From a virus: a stretch of DNA of 64,000 nt. Made by a program: the position numbers and the translations under genes. Shown piece by piece: positions 51,975 through 58,545 of the stretch. Below the pieces are notes generated by a model. That model searched no databases. It was not told the DNA's origin and was given only the letters and a program-made list of their open reading frames with translations. The DNA is taken from positions 17,731 to 81,730 of IMG/VR virus record IMGVR_UViG_3300027971_000043; one strand, 5' to 3'. The first letter of the stretch is position 1, and each line of letters begins with the position of its first letter.

Positions 51975-52711
51975 TAGGCGACACCCCCACCCTGGATATA
52001 GCCCTTTGAGGCTAAAACCTTAACCAACGAAGCCATCTCGTCATACTTATCGGCCATTGACTTGTTGAACCCACAGAAATGGAACAATTGTTTAGTTAGG
52101 TCGAATGGATTGTAACCGGCGAACAGTTGCACCCCTTGGGCTATGTCATGGCATTTGCCCATTTCAAAGTTCGTAGCTAGGCAGATCCCGTAGTTGTAGG
52201 ATGACTGCTCCAGGATAGCGTCATCTGGCAGTATCGTCAGGATGTGCGGCTCGAACAAGGATCTGACACTAGCCGTAAACCCTAGGTCTTTGAATCCGAA
52301 TGTGCCGGCGTTTAACCCTTTTAGCATAGAAAACTTAAGCTTATCTAAATTTGATGCTTGCCTATATTGAAACCATTCCTGGCTCATAAGGTTTTCCTTT
52401 TCGACTACAACCGTAAAGTCCTTGTCCGGGTTGATTAATTCCATCGGGTTGCCGAAGTAAAGAATGTCTGGATCTAGGAACAAATAGTAGTCGTACCATT
52501 TTGGGATAAGTTCCGAGTACTTAAGAAATCCGCCGTAGAGATAGTCCTTTGGGTCAACAATAACTTTGTGTTTGAATCCTTCCGGCCCAGGCTTGTTCGA
52601 CATAACGCAGAAGTCGACATTGTCCGGTAGAGTCATATGCTCGACCAGCAGATCAATACAGTTGTGAGAGTCTTCGTTGAAGTCTGTTGCCGTGTAGACT
52701 AGGACTTTCAC
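51974..52711 (-). CDS. Glycosyltransferase-like protein
   Basis: A 245-residue protein with GTG start. It shows a GT-A fold outline: MKVLVYTATDFNED first strand, YLFLDPDILYFGNP with a D-x-D-like metal site, LNAGTFGFKD loop, and a C-terminal Phe-rich helix (LFHFCGFNKSMA). This is closest to GT8-type or small stealth-like transferases. It may add sugar to phage DNA or host surface. A promoter-like -10 lies 7 bases before the GTG and no ribosome site is present, suggesting a leaderless mRNA. Confidence 0.6.
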   Translation of the reverse strand: MKVLVYTATDFNEDSHNCIDLLVEHMTLPDNVDFCVMSNKPGPEGFKHKVIVDPKDYLYGGFLKYSELIPKWYDYYLFLDPDILYFGNPMELINPDKDFTVVVEKENLMSQEWFQYRQASNLDKLKFSMLKGLNAGTFGFKDLGFTASVRSLFEPHILTILPDDAILEQSSYNYGICLATNFEMGKCHDIAQGVQLFAGYNPFDLTKQLFHFCGFNKSMADKYDEMASLVKVLASKGYIQGGGVA

Positions 52712-52718
52712 GCGGGCA

Positions 52719-52746
52719 ATTGTATTTCTCCCTTTACAAAAGTCAA
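52719..52746 (-). promoter_or_regulatory. Promoter-like site TTGACT-N16-TACAAT
   Basis: On the minus strand TTGACT (52746-52741), a 16-base spacer and TACAAT (52724-52719), the best -10 in the window. Seven bases later is the GTG start of the glycosyltransferase gene (52711). Confidence 0.65.
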
Positions 52747-52770
52747 AAGGATTGAGACACTATTCGGACG

Positions 52771-52953
52771 ATGAAATCAGCGGGAATCAATTTCAGATTG
52801 TTTGGCTTTATTTTTAACCTTCAGTTCAATGTGTACCGATCTGCGCACCATGCCCCCGTATTCCATTACGGCTCGACCTCTAACTTCGGTAAGTGGAAAG
52901 TTCCTCCTACTGGAATCAGCAACGAGTACAAGCCAAAGAAGAAACGCCGATAA
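52771..52953 (+). CDS. Small basic protein, start uncertain
   Basis: A 60-residue frame ending GKWKVPPTGISNEYKPKKKR. Its stop overlaps the next ATG (TAATG). The C-terminal half looks like a genuine short basic phage protein; the start could be an internal GTG (about 52831). No ribosome site is strong. Confidence 0.4.
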   Translation: MKSAGINFRLFGFIFNLQFNVYRSAHHAPVFHYGSTSNFGKWKVPPTGISNEYKPKKKRR

Positions 52954-53585
52954 TGGCTGTCTTAAACGAAGATATCCCTGGCTTCAAGGCGATGGTCAGG
53001 AAGTCGTTCTTCACCAAAGACGAGACAGATAGAAACGAGTTTTACAATGTATATGTGTTCGCCCTACAATCATACCCCGGGACCATTCTCACCTTTCACG
53101 TCATGACCGACTCAGGGATGCTTCGAAGCCGAGTCCCCATATCCGAAATCTATACCCGCGAGACCGCCAACGACATTCCCTTTAACTACAAACAGCTTTG
53201 GGACTGCTTCTCGGAGAACGTGACTGTCAGCGAGTACAGCTTCCTTGGGTATCACAGAGCCCAGATTGTTTTGAGAGATGGCTCTAAGGTGTGGGGCACC
53301 TACATGTTTACAGTTGATTGGTTCGACAACCCCTACAGCGATGAGCCCAGCGATTACAAATGCGGCCACGTATTTGCCGCGGATGATGGCTACTTGCTTT
53401 GCATGCCGAACAATCGAATCTTCTGGAGAGACTCCAACTGGGTAACCAAAAAGCTTCCAGAGAATCTCAAGCAATTTAAGGTAGACACCGAGCTACCTTC
53501 TGTGGAGAATCGGTCCGACAGATGGGTGACGGAAGACACAGACTCGTTTTACTACGACATCCATAAAAGAGAAGAAGCAACCTAA
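52953..53585 (+). CDS. Conserved phage protein of unknown function
   Basis: A 210-residue protein. The start is the ATG at 52953 (MAVLNEDIPGFKAMVRKSFF) overlapping the previous stop, although the frame opens 20 codons earlier. It is aromatic and beta-rich with WGTYMFTVDWFDNPYSDEP and VFAADDGYLLCMPNNRIFW, a block I recall from other environmental phages. No catalytic motif. It lies between two glycosyltransferase-like genes. Confidence 0.65.
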   Translation: MAVLNEDIPGFKAMVRKSFFTKDETDRNEFYNVYVFALQSYPGTILTFHVMTDSGMLRSRVPISEIYTRETANDIPFNYKQLWDCFSENVTVSEYSFLGYHRAQIVLRDGSKVWGTYMFTVDWFDNPYSDEPSDYKCGHVFAADDGYLLCMPNNRIFWRDSNWVTKKLPENLKQFKVDTELPSVENRSDRWVTEDTDSFYYDIHKREEAT

Positions 53586-53596
53586 AGGAGACACAT

Positions 53597-54337
53597 ATGA
53601 GACAACCCAAGATCGTAACCATCGGCACCCCTGCTTACGGCGGGCAAGTCCAAAGTAGTTTTGCAACCTCACTAGCCGCCTCCGTCAGTTTGTTCCAAAG
53701 CTACAACATTGAGTTGCATTGCATTCTTTTGACCGGACACTCCGTGATCCAGATGGCCCGCAACCGGGTACTGCGAGAGTTCTTAAAGACTGAAAGCGAG
53801 ATGCTCGTATGGATCGATTCCGATATCTCATGGAATCCCACGGATCTTTTGAAGCTTTGCCTGCATGAAGAAGAAGTTGTTGGAGCAACATACCGAAAGA
53901 AAGTTGCCCATACCACCGAGTTTACCGTGCAGTTGAAACGCGGAAATCTTGACCCCGATGACCGCGGCCTGCTCGAAGTTGACCGGATCGGAACGGGATT
54001 CCTCCGCGTGACCCGCAAAGCCCTGGAAGATTTGATTAAGGACACCAACCACCTCGACCTCCACAATAAGAAAAGTGAGACTCATACGGTTGGCGGTTCG
54101 GGTAAGTACCAGGACTCTCAGACTGATTACATCCACAATGTGTTTGAGGTCGGCATCTACAAAGGCGAGTTCCTTTCTGAAGACTTTATCTTTTGTGAGA
54201 AGCTAAAAGAGAAAGGTTACAAGATCATGATGGATACTAAAATTGATCTTGGGCATGAAGGACCCTACACGTACCGCGGAAGCATTTCCCACTTCTTGAA
54301 CTACATCAAAGAAGAGGAGGCCAAAGAAAAGAAATGA
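53597..54337 (+). CDS. Glycosyltransferase-like protein (GT2 or ANP1 type)
   Basis: A 246-residue protein. The N-terminus (IVTIGTPAYGGQVQSSF) and ARNRVLREFL lead to VWIDSDISWNP, with the D-x-D metal site of GT-A enzymes (about residue 75). IGTGFLRVTRKAL and FLSEDFIFCEKLKEKGYKI (acceptor-site E-D) and LGHEGPYTYRG complete the pattern. Phage enzymes of this type glycosylate DNA bases or surface polymers. An AAAGGAG site precedes the ATG. Confidence 0.7.
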   Translation: MRQPKIVTIGTPAYGGQVQSSFATSLAASVSLFQSYNIELHCILLTGHSVIQMARNRVLREFLKTESEMLVWIDSDISWNPTDLLKLCLHEEEVVGATYRKKVAHTTEFTVQLKRGNLDPDDRGLLEVDRIGTGFLRVTRKALEDLIKDTNHLDLHNKKSETHTVGGSGKYQDSQTDYIHNVFEVGIYKGEFLSEDFIFCEKLKEKGYKIMMDTKIDLGHEGPYTYRGSISHFLNYIKEEEAKEKK

Positions 54338-54423
54338 TCTACGGATTCTTGCTGGGTATTCTTGTCTATTGGATCTTTGACAAATCCCGTAAAAGGTGCG
54401 GATGGTGCAATCGACCTCTATAA
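54334..54423 (+). CDS. Possible 29-residue membrane peptide
   Basis: A short frame (MIYGFLLGILVYWIFDKSRK, then RCGWCNRPL) starting at ATGA overlap with the previous stop. One hydrophobic helix is followed by a C-x-x-C. It overlaps the deaminase start by 22 bases. It may serve coupling only. Confidence 0.35.
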   Translation: MIYGFLLGILVYWIFDKSRKRCGWCNRPL

Positions 54424-54830
54424 AGAACAAATGGATTGATCTAGCCATGCGGCTTGCTGATGCCGCGGCCAAGACGAGCCAGGATCAGTTTGTCAAAGTA
54501 GGTGCCGCCGTCCTTCGAAGCGACGGATCGGTATGCGGTGTTGGTTATAACGGATACCCTCCGGGCTTTGATTTGACCAAGCAGGAATCCCTGGACCGCG
54601 ACTACCGGCGGGACTTTATGGTTCATGCCGAGATCAACGCCCTGGCTTACTGCAAACCCGGTGAGCCCCACCTTCTGGCCGTGACTTACCCGCCATGCAA
54701 AGCCTGCCTATTGGAAGCCGCGAGATACGGCGTAAAGAATTTGATTTATCGCGAGAACAAAGACCGCGACATTTTCCCGTCTGACTATTTGGCCGCCCGC
54801 TTAGGCGTCACGCTGATTATCGAAAAGTAA
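54402..54830 (+). CDS. dCMP deaminase
   Basis: A 142-residue cytidine/deoxycytidylate deaminase. Zinc ligands are visible: VHAEINAL (H and catalytic E) and PPCKAC (two cysteines). The N-terminal QDQFVKVGAAVLRSDGSVCG is typical. It converts dCMP to dUMP to supply dTMP. The start is ATG 54402, 5 bases after AAAAGG; a GTG two codons earlier is possible. It is convergent with the next gene, ending one base apart. Confidence 0.85.
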   Translation: MVQSTSIKNKWIDLAMRLADAAAKTSQDQFVKVGAAVLRSDGSVCGVGYNGYPPGFDLTKQESLDRDYRRDFMVHAEINALAYCKPGEPHLLAVTYPPCKACLLEAARYGVKNLIYRENKDRDIFPSDYLAARLGVTLIIEK

Positions 54831-55133
54831 TTAGGCCGACCACCAACTGGTATTGGCTGGGAACGCGGAAGAATTCCCCATCATGGAAGTTCCGCTTTCT
54901 GGACTTGAAGTTTGAGGCGCTGCCGGAGCTTCTACCTGTTGAGCCACATCCGACATTTGTTGTTTCTGATTGGCCAGCTTGTCGTACTCAGTCCGGATCA
55001 CCTCATCGATAGTGGGGATTCCAGTTAGAAGATCTTCGAGTCTTGGTAGATTGCTCGCCCCACCTGTATTTTTTGGAATAAGGTTTTGCTGCGCGTAACC
55101 ATCCCCTTGAGGCATTGCGGAAAATGTTTCCAT
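54831..55133 (-). CDS. Small Gln/Ser-rich protein
   Basis: A 100-residue protein with a central helix (TIDEVIRTEYDKLANQ) and low-complexity, Ser/Pro-rich C-terminus (APAAPQTSSPESG). It resembles small virion-associated proteins but lies outside the virion block. A promoter-like -10 is 6 bases before the ATG and no proper Shine-Dalgarno is seen, suggesting a leaderless transcript. Confidence 0.5.
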   Translation of the reverse strand: METFSAMPQGDGYAQQNLIPKNTGGASNLPRLEDLLTGIPTIDEVIRTEYDKLANQKQQMSDVAQQVEAPAAPQTSSPESGTSMMGNSSAFPANTSWWSA

Positions 55134-55139
55134 TGGTCC

Positions 55140-55167
55140 AGTGTATTTTGCCCGCGCTTTAAGTCAA
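55140..55167 (-). promoter_or_regulatory. Promoter-like site TTGACT-N16-TACACT
   Basis: On the minus strand TTGACT (55167-55162), a 16-base spacer and TACACT (55145-55140), then 6 bases to the ATG of the 100-residue gene at 55133. Confidence 0.6.
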
Positions 55168-55324
55168 CCTACAAAAATAAATTAAATTTTTAAAGTACAT
55201 ATACTTATATTGTGGCTGGCGGGAAGGGGGGTGGGGGAGGGGGTGCGTATAGGGTTTGTCCCGCAAACTCACAAGCCCGATAGGGCAGGGGGGAGGGGGA
55301 AACAAAACAAAGGAATCAAATCAA
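55168..55324. other. AT-rich then G-rich intergenic region
   Basis: An AT-rich stretch (about 55168-55210, including ACATATACTTA at 55197-55207) is followed by G-runs (55218-55242) and a second G-rich stretch (55287-55300), with a GCCC-gata-GGGC hairpin (55276-55287). The same order, including ACATATACTTA, occurs at 51.9 kb. No gene is seen. A ribosome site AAAGGA precedes the next start. A replication or transcription control site is possible. Confidence 0.35.
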
Positions 55325-55810
55325 ATGAATAACCCAATGGAACTAGCAAAAAAGCACTTCACCAATAATGAAACCCTCGCACTTGGTAGGGCGGTCGAAA
55401 CCGATCATCCCCTTGTGACGATCAAACCCAACCGCACTGCCAAATCTGGCAAGGCACTGAAGGCAGTGTTCGGGCGGTGGGATGGCGAGGCACTTGTGAC
55501 GGATGGCGGAAGGCTGGCATCCCGCAAGGATTTTGGAACCATCCAAGACATCAAGGGTGCTCAACTCACAACCGAATATGCCAAGGCTCAAGCGTCCTTC
55601 AACACACTAGGCGAAGCCACGCTCGCCAAGGAACAGAGCGAAGTCGCATCGGGACGGCGGGAGATGAAACGCATCTTCACCAACCCGAAGAACGGCAGAA
55701 CGATCCTCGAAACCGCACCCGCTGACAAGGCGGTGAAGGTAGTCGAAGCCCTCAAGGGATTGCCCCAAGAGGTTCAGGACAAGGTACTCGCCGCCTTGAA
55801 GATGGCCTAA
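55325..55810 (+). CDS. Hypothetical protein, 161 residues
   Basis: The start is the ATG at 55325 (MNNPMELAKKHFTNNETLAL), after AAAGGA; the frame opens 23 codons earlier in G-rich sequence. The protein has a positively charged centre (TIKPNRTAKSGKALKAVFG) and helical C-terminus (ADKAVKVVEALKGLPQEVQD). It is followed by a strong terminator, so it is a one-gene unit. No family recognised. Confidence 0.6.
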   Translation: MNNPMELAKKHFTNNETLALGRAVETDHPLVTIKPNRTAKSGKALKAVFGRWDGEALVTDGGRLASRKDFGTIQDIKGAQLTTEYAKAQASFNTLGEATLAKEQSEVASGRREMKRIFTNPKNGRTILETAPADKAVKVVEALKGLPQEVQDKVLAALKMA

Positions 55811-55822
55811 CCCAATCGGGAC

Positions 55823-55853
55823 GGGGGGAGGGAAACCTCCCCCCTCCCTTTTT
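55823..55853 (+). terminator. Strong factor-independent terminator
   Basis: GGGGGGAGG (55823-55831) and CCTCCCCCC (55836-55844) form a 9-base-pair stem with a GAAA tetraloop, followed by TCCC and a T-run (55849-55853). It ends the 161-residue gene. Confidence 0.8.
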
Positions 55854-55931
55854 ATATCAAAGAATCCTAGAATCTTAGAATCTATGATACCAAGCTTAAC
55901 TGATAAGTCGCACAATACATCTTGTATCAAA

Positions 55932-56387
55932 TTACACGTCGATGGTCGGCTTCACTGCATCGTCGGTTCGAAGAATCGCCAAGTTAACCACAGTTTTCCC
56001 ATTTTGTCCACCGTTTTGTGTTGCGAGTCCCAAAGCTGGTCGAGCTATTCTGTCCACCTTCTCGAGAACTTCGATATGATCTTTCAATTCCTTCCTGCTT
56101 CCAGGCATCTCGGCTTCGAGGACGTCCAAGCTGTGGTCGACTTGATTAGCAATCCTCGACAGATATCTGGCCTGTTTATCGGTAGCAGTCTGCACAATCT
56201 CCCGATCCACCTTCTGCTTCAGTTGCACAATGTTTGCATCCTTCCGTGCAACCCACTTGCATCGCCTAGCTTTACTAGCCAAAGTGTTAAGGCTCAGACA
56301 ATACTGCGAAGCAATGAAGCTACGACTCTTGCCTCCAACGAAGTCACGTTCAACCGCTTTCCAATCTATAGCCAAGGCTTTAGGCAT
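55932..56387 (-). CDS. Terminase small subunit-like protein
   Basis: A 151-residue protein. Residues 9-47 (ERDFVGGKSRSFIASQYCLS, then LNTLASKARRCKW) form a helix-turn-helix of the kind seen in small terminases that bind the packaging site. A coiled-coil region follows (about 55-115). It lies 15 kb from the large terminase on the same strand, unusual but not unknown. Start at ATG 56387 follows a promoter-like -10 by 6 bases. A sequence-specific repressor is the alternative. Confidence 0.55.
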   Translation of the reverse strand: MPKALAIDWKAVERDFVGGKSRSFIASQYCLSLNTLASKARRCKWVARKDANIVQLKQKVDREIVQTATDKQARYLSRIANQVDHSLDVLEAEMPGSRKELKDHIEVLEKVDRIARPALGLATQNGGQNGKTVVNLAILRTDDAVKPTIDV

Positions 56388-56393
56388 AAGCCT

Positions 56394-56422
56394 AGCTTAT
56401 CGGGCATTGTGCATAAGGTCAA
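56394..56422 (-). promoter_or_regulatory. Promoter-like site TTGACC-N17-TAAGCT
   Basis: On the minus strand TTGACC (56422-56417), a 17-base spacer and TAAGCT (56399-56394), 6 bases before the ATG at 56387. It is the only member of the set with a 17-base spacer. Confidence 0.4.
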
Positions 56423-56471
56423 TGCATCTTTGAATCATCGATTCCTTGATTCAATGCACGGGTTGCACAAT
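56406..56471. repeat. Nested inverted repeats in divergent control region
   Basis: TTGAATCA (56430-56437) pairs with TGATTCAA (56447-56454), and outside it ATTGTGCA (56406-56413) pairs with TGCACAAT (56464-56471). Short TGCA arms continue the inner pair. The two dyads are nearly concentric and overlap the spacer of the promoter-like site for the helix-turn-helix protein, a possible operator for it. Confidence 0.5.
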
Positions 56472-56487
56472 GAACTTTCACCTTCAT

Positions 56488-56526
56488 CCCCCCTGCCTTT
56501 CGGGTCGTTCCCGAAGGGGGAGGGGG
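56488..56526. other. Strong hairpin before the early operon
   Basis: TTCGGG (56499-56504) and CCCGAA (56510-56515) form a stem with a 5-base loop, extended by C-runs (56488-56493) and G-runs (56516-56520, 56522-56526). There is no T-run on either side, so it may be an attenuator or an mRNA 5' stabiliser for the operon starting at 56579. Confidence 0.45.
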
Positions 56527-56578
56527 AACCGCAGCGTATAAGGAGTATGACAACCAACCCTAACCAAAGGAGTAACAA

Positions 56579-57055
56579 ATGAGCGACACATACCTTCAAG
56601 ACTTTGGCTTGCTACGCAAGCAGGCCAATGCACGGCAGGTTAATGACCCTATGTCCAGTGCTGGTCGTTGGGATGACCTACAACTTGACCTACGCAAACC
56701 CCATATCCCGAAGCCTCGTCGGGACAATGTCCCCGCTAACCGCAGCTTGACTGTGGGCGGTGTAACGATTGGCCTCAAGGCTAACGTGAGTGGCGAGGTG
56801 ACTACGGCCTTGGGCTTTGTATCCCGCGGGGCTTACAAGCACAAGTTGGTTACCCCCAAGGCTCATACCTACCGCAGGGCTATGACCGAGGCTGGCAAGC
56901 CAGACCAGAGGCTTTGGGTTGAGCCGCGAGAGCCCAAGTATATGTCCATCCGAGATGGTATCAGATTCCATATCAGGAAGGTTCGGTTCGGTAGGTCTCC
57001 CGCCCGCAGTTTGGAAGCTGTGCGGTTGCTGTGGCCTTTGAGGAACTCCCGATGA
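56579..57055 (+). CDS. Hypothetical basic protein, first of early operon
   Basis: A 158-residue protein with AAAGGAG 6 bases before the ATG. It is rich in Arg and Lys (KPHIPKPRRDNVPANRSL, RDGIRFHIRKVRFGRS). An 11-codon frame at 56547-56582 ends at ATGA overlapping its start and may be a leader. No family recognised. It may bind nucleic acid. Confidence 0.6.
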   Translation: MSDTYLQDFGLLRKQANARQVNDPMSSAGRWDDLQLDLRKPHIPKPRRDNVPANRSLTVGGVTIGLKANVSGEVTTALGFVSRGAYKHKLVTPKAHTYRRAMTEAGKPDQRLWVEPREPKYMSIRDGIRFHIRKVRFGRSPARSLEAVRLLWPLRNSR

Positions 57056-57303
57056 AGTGTGTCATCTGTGACGACCTTATCGAGGCCGAGCGTATCAACC
57101 TAGGCTTCTCCAAGTGCAAGGGCTGTGCGTTCCTGCACCCTGAAGAGAAGGTCAAGGGTGCGATGGTTTACTTGGATAAGACTGGTGGGGCAATCAATGT
57201 GATGAGTCCCGAAAGCTTTGATAACTACAAACGAATTTCGCGCAGGGTCGGTCAGCGTTCTGCACTACGGAATGTGCTGGACAATGGCGGTCGCTCGCAA
57301 TAA
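57052..57303 (+). CDS. Small zinc-ribbon protein
   Basis: An 83-residue protein starting at an ATGA overlap. MKCVICDD and FSKCKGCAF give two C-x-x-C pairs, 20 or so residues apart, as in a zinc ribbon. The remainder is mixed. Its role could be transcription control or protein binding. The start at 57052 is chosen over one seven codons earlier because of the overlap. Confidence 0.6.
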   Translation: MKCVICDDLIEAERINLGFSKCKGCAFLHPEEKVKGAMVYLDKTGGAINVMSPESFDNYKRISRRVGQRSALRNVLDNGGRSQ

Positions 57304-57323
57304 CCAAAAGGAAAACAAAACAA

Positions 57324-57542
57324 ATGAGTATCACGAATACGATAATGGCCGTGGACACGGCCAAAGACAGGGTCAGCGTCCTTAACTGGGAAGCTTCCGA
57401 GAACACGCCCATCGGCGAGTTCTTGCGGGAGTTGACCCGTGGCGGGACACGGCGGTTCACCTGTGGTGACCACTGGATTAACGTCCAGCACCTGCACGGC
57501 AACTCCACCTTTACCTTCGAGTTCGGGGAGGAAACCGTATGA
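57324..57542 (+). CDS. Hypothetical 72-residue protein
   Basis: An AAAAGG ribosome site precedes the ATG by about 12 bases. Mixed alpha-beta composition (MSITNTIMAVDTAKDRVSVL, then WINVQHLHGNSTFTFEF). The stop overlaps the next ATG. No family recognised. Confidence 0.6.
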   Translation: MSITNTIMAVDTAKDRVSVLNWEASENTPIGEFLRELTRGGTRRFTCGDHWINVQHLHGNSTFTFEFGEETV

Positions 57543-57742
57543 GTCACGAAATCAACGGACAAACCCGCTGGAGCCCCGAGCAGTTCGGAGCTTTCGCCGC
57601 GGGCACAGCGGAAGGTGCAGACCCTACCAAGACTGCCTGCCCTGTTTGCAAGGGCACGGGCTTGGATTGGAACAATGTATGGCCAACTGGCATGGCCTCG
57701 CATTGCGAGGAATGCGATGGCTACGGCGAGGTGAACAAATGA
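57539..57742 (+). CDS. Small DnaJ-type zinc-finger protein
   Basis: A 67-residue protein. C-x-x-C-x-G-x-G (CPVCKGTGL) and CEECDGYGEV, separated by a Trp-containing loop, match the cysteine-rich zinc modules of DnaJ. It lacks a J domain, so it is a stand-alone finger, seen in several phages. It overlaps both neighbours (ATGA). Confidence 0.65.
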   Translation: MSHEINGQTRWSPEQFGAFAAGTAEGADPTKTACPVCKGTGLDWNNVWPTGMASHCEECDGYGEVNK

Positions 57743-58089
57743 GCGACGCTTACATTCAACTCAACGGAGTCGAGTACTACGGCAAGCTGGTGAAAGGAGG
57801 AGTCCGAAACCACCACCCTATGTCGGAGTATGTCGGCAAGCGGGCGATTGATGTCTCCAAGCTACCCTCGGACGATAGCTGGACTCACTGGTATCTCTTC
57901 GAATCCGAGATGCCATTGCCCAACTTCTATGACTCTACATTCGTTCACTCGCTGGACTATGCGAGCTGGATAGATGTAGACAGGGATGACTGCGAAGCAC
58001 CTGGACAGATGTTCAGACGCAGAGCTTACATCTCAAAGATGGGTCAGTGGAAGATGGTCATCACTCAAAGTGGAGGACGTGACATATGA
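57739..58089 (+). CDS. Hypothetical 116-residue protein
   Basis: Starts at the ATG overlapping the preceding stop (MSDAYIQLNGVEYYGKLV), though the frame is open 100 codons further up. It is acidic and aromatic in the middle (WTHWYLFESEMPLPNFYDST). The stop overlaps the next start. No family recognised. Confidence 0.6.
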   Translation: MSDAYIQLNGVEYYGKLVKGGVRNHHPMSEYVGKRAIDVSKLPSDDSWTHWYLFESEMPLPNFYDSTFVHSLDYASWIDVDRDDCEAPGQMFRRRAYISKMGQWKMVITQSGGRDI

Positions 58090-58370
58090 GAGGTAGACCT
58101 ATCGATCTCAAACACGTCGTGACCAATGCCAGCCAAGCTTACTATGGTCGCAGACTGAATAAGAAAGACTGGCAAAAGAACGTCAAGATGGCGAACCGCC
58201 AGAGCCGAGCCACTATCGCGCTCAAGCGGAAAGAAGGCTTGGAATATCAGTATGCGTTGACTGACATCCATCGGGCGATCGTCAAGAAAGCTATGATGAC
58301 CCCCGACCAAGCTTATCAACGAAACAAGGTAACCAAGAAGCTAGGGCTTGCTTGGGTTATGTGCGGATGA
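58086..58370 (+). CDS. Hypothetical basic protein, 94 residues
   Basis: A Lys/Arg-rich helical protein (YYGRRLNKKDWQKNVKMANR, ATIALKRKEGLEYQYAL). GGAGG lies 9 bases before the ATG. It overlaps the previous gene by 4 bases and is followed by a 175-base structured gap. Possibly nucleic-acid binding. Confidence 0.6.
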   Translation: MRGRPIDLKHVVTNASQAYYGRRLNKKDWQKNVKMANRQSRATIALKRKEGLEYQYALTDIHRAIVKKAMMTPDQAYQRNKVTKKLGLAWVMCG

Positions 58371-58447
58371 GTGCCGAGAGAATTAAGTTGTGGATTTGGT
58401 TGGCTTACCAAACCCCATCACCAAAGCTTCGGCACGGAAACAACTAG
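58367..58447 (+). CDS. Possible 26-residue peptide
   Basis: A frame (MSAERIKLWIWLAYQTPSPK) starts at ATGA overlap with the previous stop and ends at 58447 within the structured leader. It may be a leader peptide. It has no ribosome site of its own. Confidence 0.25.
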   Translation: MSAERIKLWIWLAYQTPSPKLRHGNN

Positions 58448-58505
58448 GCGGATAGACCAACTGACCTGCTGCTCGCGGGCAGGTCAGAAGTCTAGCCGAT
58501 AGGCT
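58371..58505 (+). ncRNA. Candidate structured leader RNA
   Basis: GTGCCGA (58371-58377) with TCGGCAC (58429-58435) encloses TTTGG (58395-58399) with CCAAA (58408-58412); then TGACCTGC (58462-58469) with GCAGGTCA (58479-58486) and AGCC (58494-58497) with GGCT (58502-58505). Four perfect stems in the only sizeable gap of the early operon. It could be a leader element, attenuator or small RNA; no known riboswitch motif is recognised. Confidence 0.4.
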
Positions 58506-58545
58506 GGAAACAAGAGTAACACTAACCAAGAAAGAATCAGTAAAT

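Noticed and set aside
58371-58435. tRNA-like fold
   Set aside because: The end and middle stems pair, but total length is 65 bases, the central loop is 8 bases and there is no T-loop GTTCRA, so it is not a tRNA gene.
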